A stretch of 64,000 nucleotides of DNA from Pseudonocardia sp. (GTDB lineage: Bacteria > Actinomycetota > Actinomycetes > Mycobacteriales > Pseudonocardiaceae), in NCBI RefSeq assembly GCF_029263155.1, contig NZ_JAJCYB010000031.1, positions 19,296 to 83,295 on the forward strand. Reading direction: 5' to 3'. The notes under the pieces are model-generated. The model worked only from the letters and a program-made list of their open reading frames with translations. It was not told the origin of the DNA and ran no database searches. A program made the translations under genes and the position numbers. Positions 63,623-64,000 of the stretch are shown piece after piece. Position 1 is the first letter of the stretch; each line of letters starts with the position of its first letter.

Positions 63623-63715
63623 CTCGATGCGGCCGACGCAGAACGGGCGGGCAACCCGGTGGCAAGTACCGGAGTGCCCGCCCGTTGTGGCGGTGAAGTC
63701 TAGCGGGTCGTGCGG

Positions 63716-63935
63716 CTACCGCCCGCCTTCCTCCCGTTCGTCGCCGGGTGCCGGGTCGTCGATGTTCTCCAGCAGGAAGCCTGCCTCCCACGAGTTCTCG
63801 TCGACGATCGATTCCATGTGGGCGACGTTCATTTCCCGTTTGGCCTGCTGCCGGGCAGGCAGTGAGCCTTTCCCAGTAGCGGGGCCGGGCGGCTCGGGCG
63901 ACACGCCGAGGGTGCGGAGATGATCAGATTGGGTG
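63716..63935 (-). pseudogene. C-terminal remnant of a phage structural gene
   Basis: The frame ends at 63716 and is open upstream past 63904 (SDHLRTLGVSPEPPGPATGK, then ARQQAKREMNVAHMESIVDE and an acidic tail). A GTG at 63904 exists but lacks a ribosome site, and the text looks like the end of a larger protein, perhaps a small terminase subunit by its LRTLGVSP end. The upstream part is replaced by the inverted-repeat sequence at 63936. Confidence -1.
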
Positions 63936-63992
63936 CGGGACCTCGGTAGAAGAGACGGTCCGCCAAAGATCGACTCTCACCGAGGTCCCGCG
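63936..63992. repeat. Inverted repeat at right window edge, possible IS end
   Basis: GCGGGACCTCGGT (63936-63948) and ACCGAGGTCCCGC (63979-63991) are perfect 13-bp arms. The frame of the phage gene on the left breaks here and a GTG-TCC-GAT follows at 63992, as at the beginning of a transposase gene. It may be the end of another insertion sequence; the window stops too soon to say. Confidence -1.
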
Positions 63993-64000
63993 TGTCCGAT

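Larger units (their letters stand above)
52459..64000. mobile_element. Integrated prophage-like satellite element, right end outside window
   Basis: Starts after the rnpB 3' end with the integrase in minus orientation, as at an attL site; the other end is not in the window. Contents: integrase, HTH protein, excisionase, small ORF, zinc-ribbon protein, primase-helicase, repeat-rich possible origin, DUF2510 gene cut by an IS21 element, HK97-type capsid gene. Base use is less GC-rich in 54,180-54,280 and 56,350-57,350 than in the chromosome. No FtsK/TraB translocase, portal, tail or lysis genes are visible, unlike an AICE or a complete prophage. Confidence -1.

Noticed and set aside
52459..64000. 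Actinobacterial integrative and conjugative element (AICE)
   Set aside because: No FtsK/TraB-type translocase or RepSA-type initiator in the visible part, and a capsid gene is present. Could be revised with sequence beyond the edge.
1..64000. tRNA or rRNA genes
   Set aside because: No T-loop with matching acceptor stem and no rRNA core sequence was found by eye on either strand; a covariance scan would be decisive.

Overview
The window is about 73% G+C, with GTG starts, ATGA/GTGA gene overlaps and mycobacterial-type synteny (a ptpA - Rv2231c - Rv2230c - Rv2229c - Rv2228c-like run, HemQ, DUF3000, IdeR-type iron box, tuberculostearate-type lipid genes). This points to an actinobacterium of the Pseudonocardiaceae, probably Pseudonocardia or a close relative. 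No rRNA, tRNA or CRISPR array was seen. The one clear RNA gene is rnpB.

Bases 1-52,458 look like chromosome. In order: the end of an MFS transporter; a small minus-strand unit with two identical 7-residue mini-ORFs; two tandem membrane diguanylate cyclases; dxs with an overlapping two-component system; RNase D translationally coupled to a LuxR-type response regulator; DUF3000; haem genes hemE, hemY and hemQ, with decayed LuxR-type ATPase regulators and a VapBC pair around hemQ; msrB; a stand-alone LigD-type polymerase; a DUF732-like membrane protein; a TAP-type lipoprotein; a seven-gene Asp23/AmaP envelope-stress operon; a RibD-like reductase; an iron-siderophore importer (two permeases and an ATPase) behind a DtxR/IdeR-like box; PPK2; acyl-CoA dehydrogenase; alpha/beta hydrolase; aldo/keto reductase; a tmsA-tmsB pair and wax-ester synthase; a Fis-type regulator facing a zinc alcohol dehydrogenase; the ptpA-cobC-nif3-zinc ribbon-phosphatase block; carbonic anhydrase; two transporters; and rnpB.

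An integrated element begins directly after rnpB (about 52,459) and runs past the window end. It carries a tyrosine integrase, a small companion gene, an excisionase, a zinc-ribbon protein, a D5/P4-type primase-helicase with a nearby inverted repeat and iteron-like repeats, and an HK97-type major capsid protein on the opposite strand. No conjugation translocase, portal, large terminase or tail gene is visible. The layout resembles the small mycobacterial prophage-like elements phiRv1/phiRv2, so a capsid-carrying satellite is the best reading. Inside it, an intact IS21-family insertion sequence (58,626-61,608) with a 7-bp target duplication splits a DUF2510 gene that can be rebuilt in frame.

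Several dispersed repeat families recur in the chromosome: a GCCACCTTCACGCA palindrome (one intergenic copy, one forming the end of a cobC-like gene), a 21-nt GCGCGAGTCGGGG unit (one intergenic array, one inside hemY), a TTGCTGATCGTCCGG inverted repeat on both sides of a frameshifted gene, a 19-nt array, and a roughly 133-bp structured triplicate repeat.
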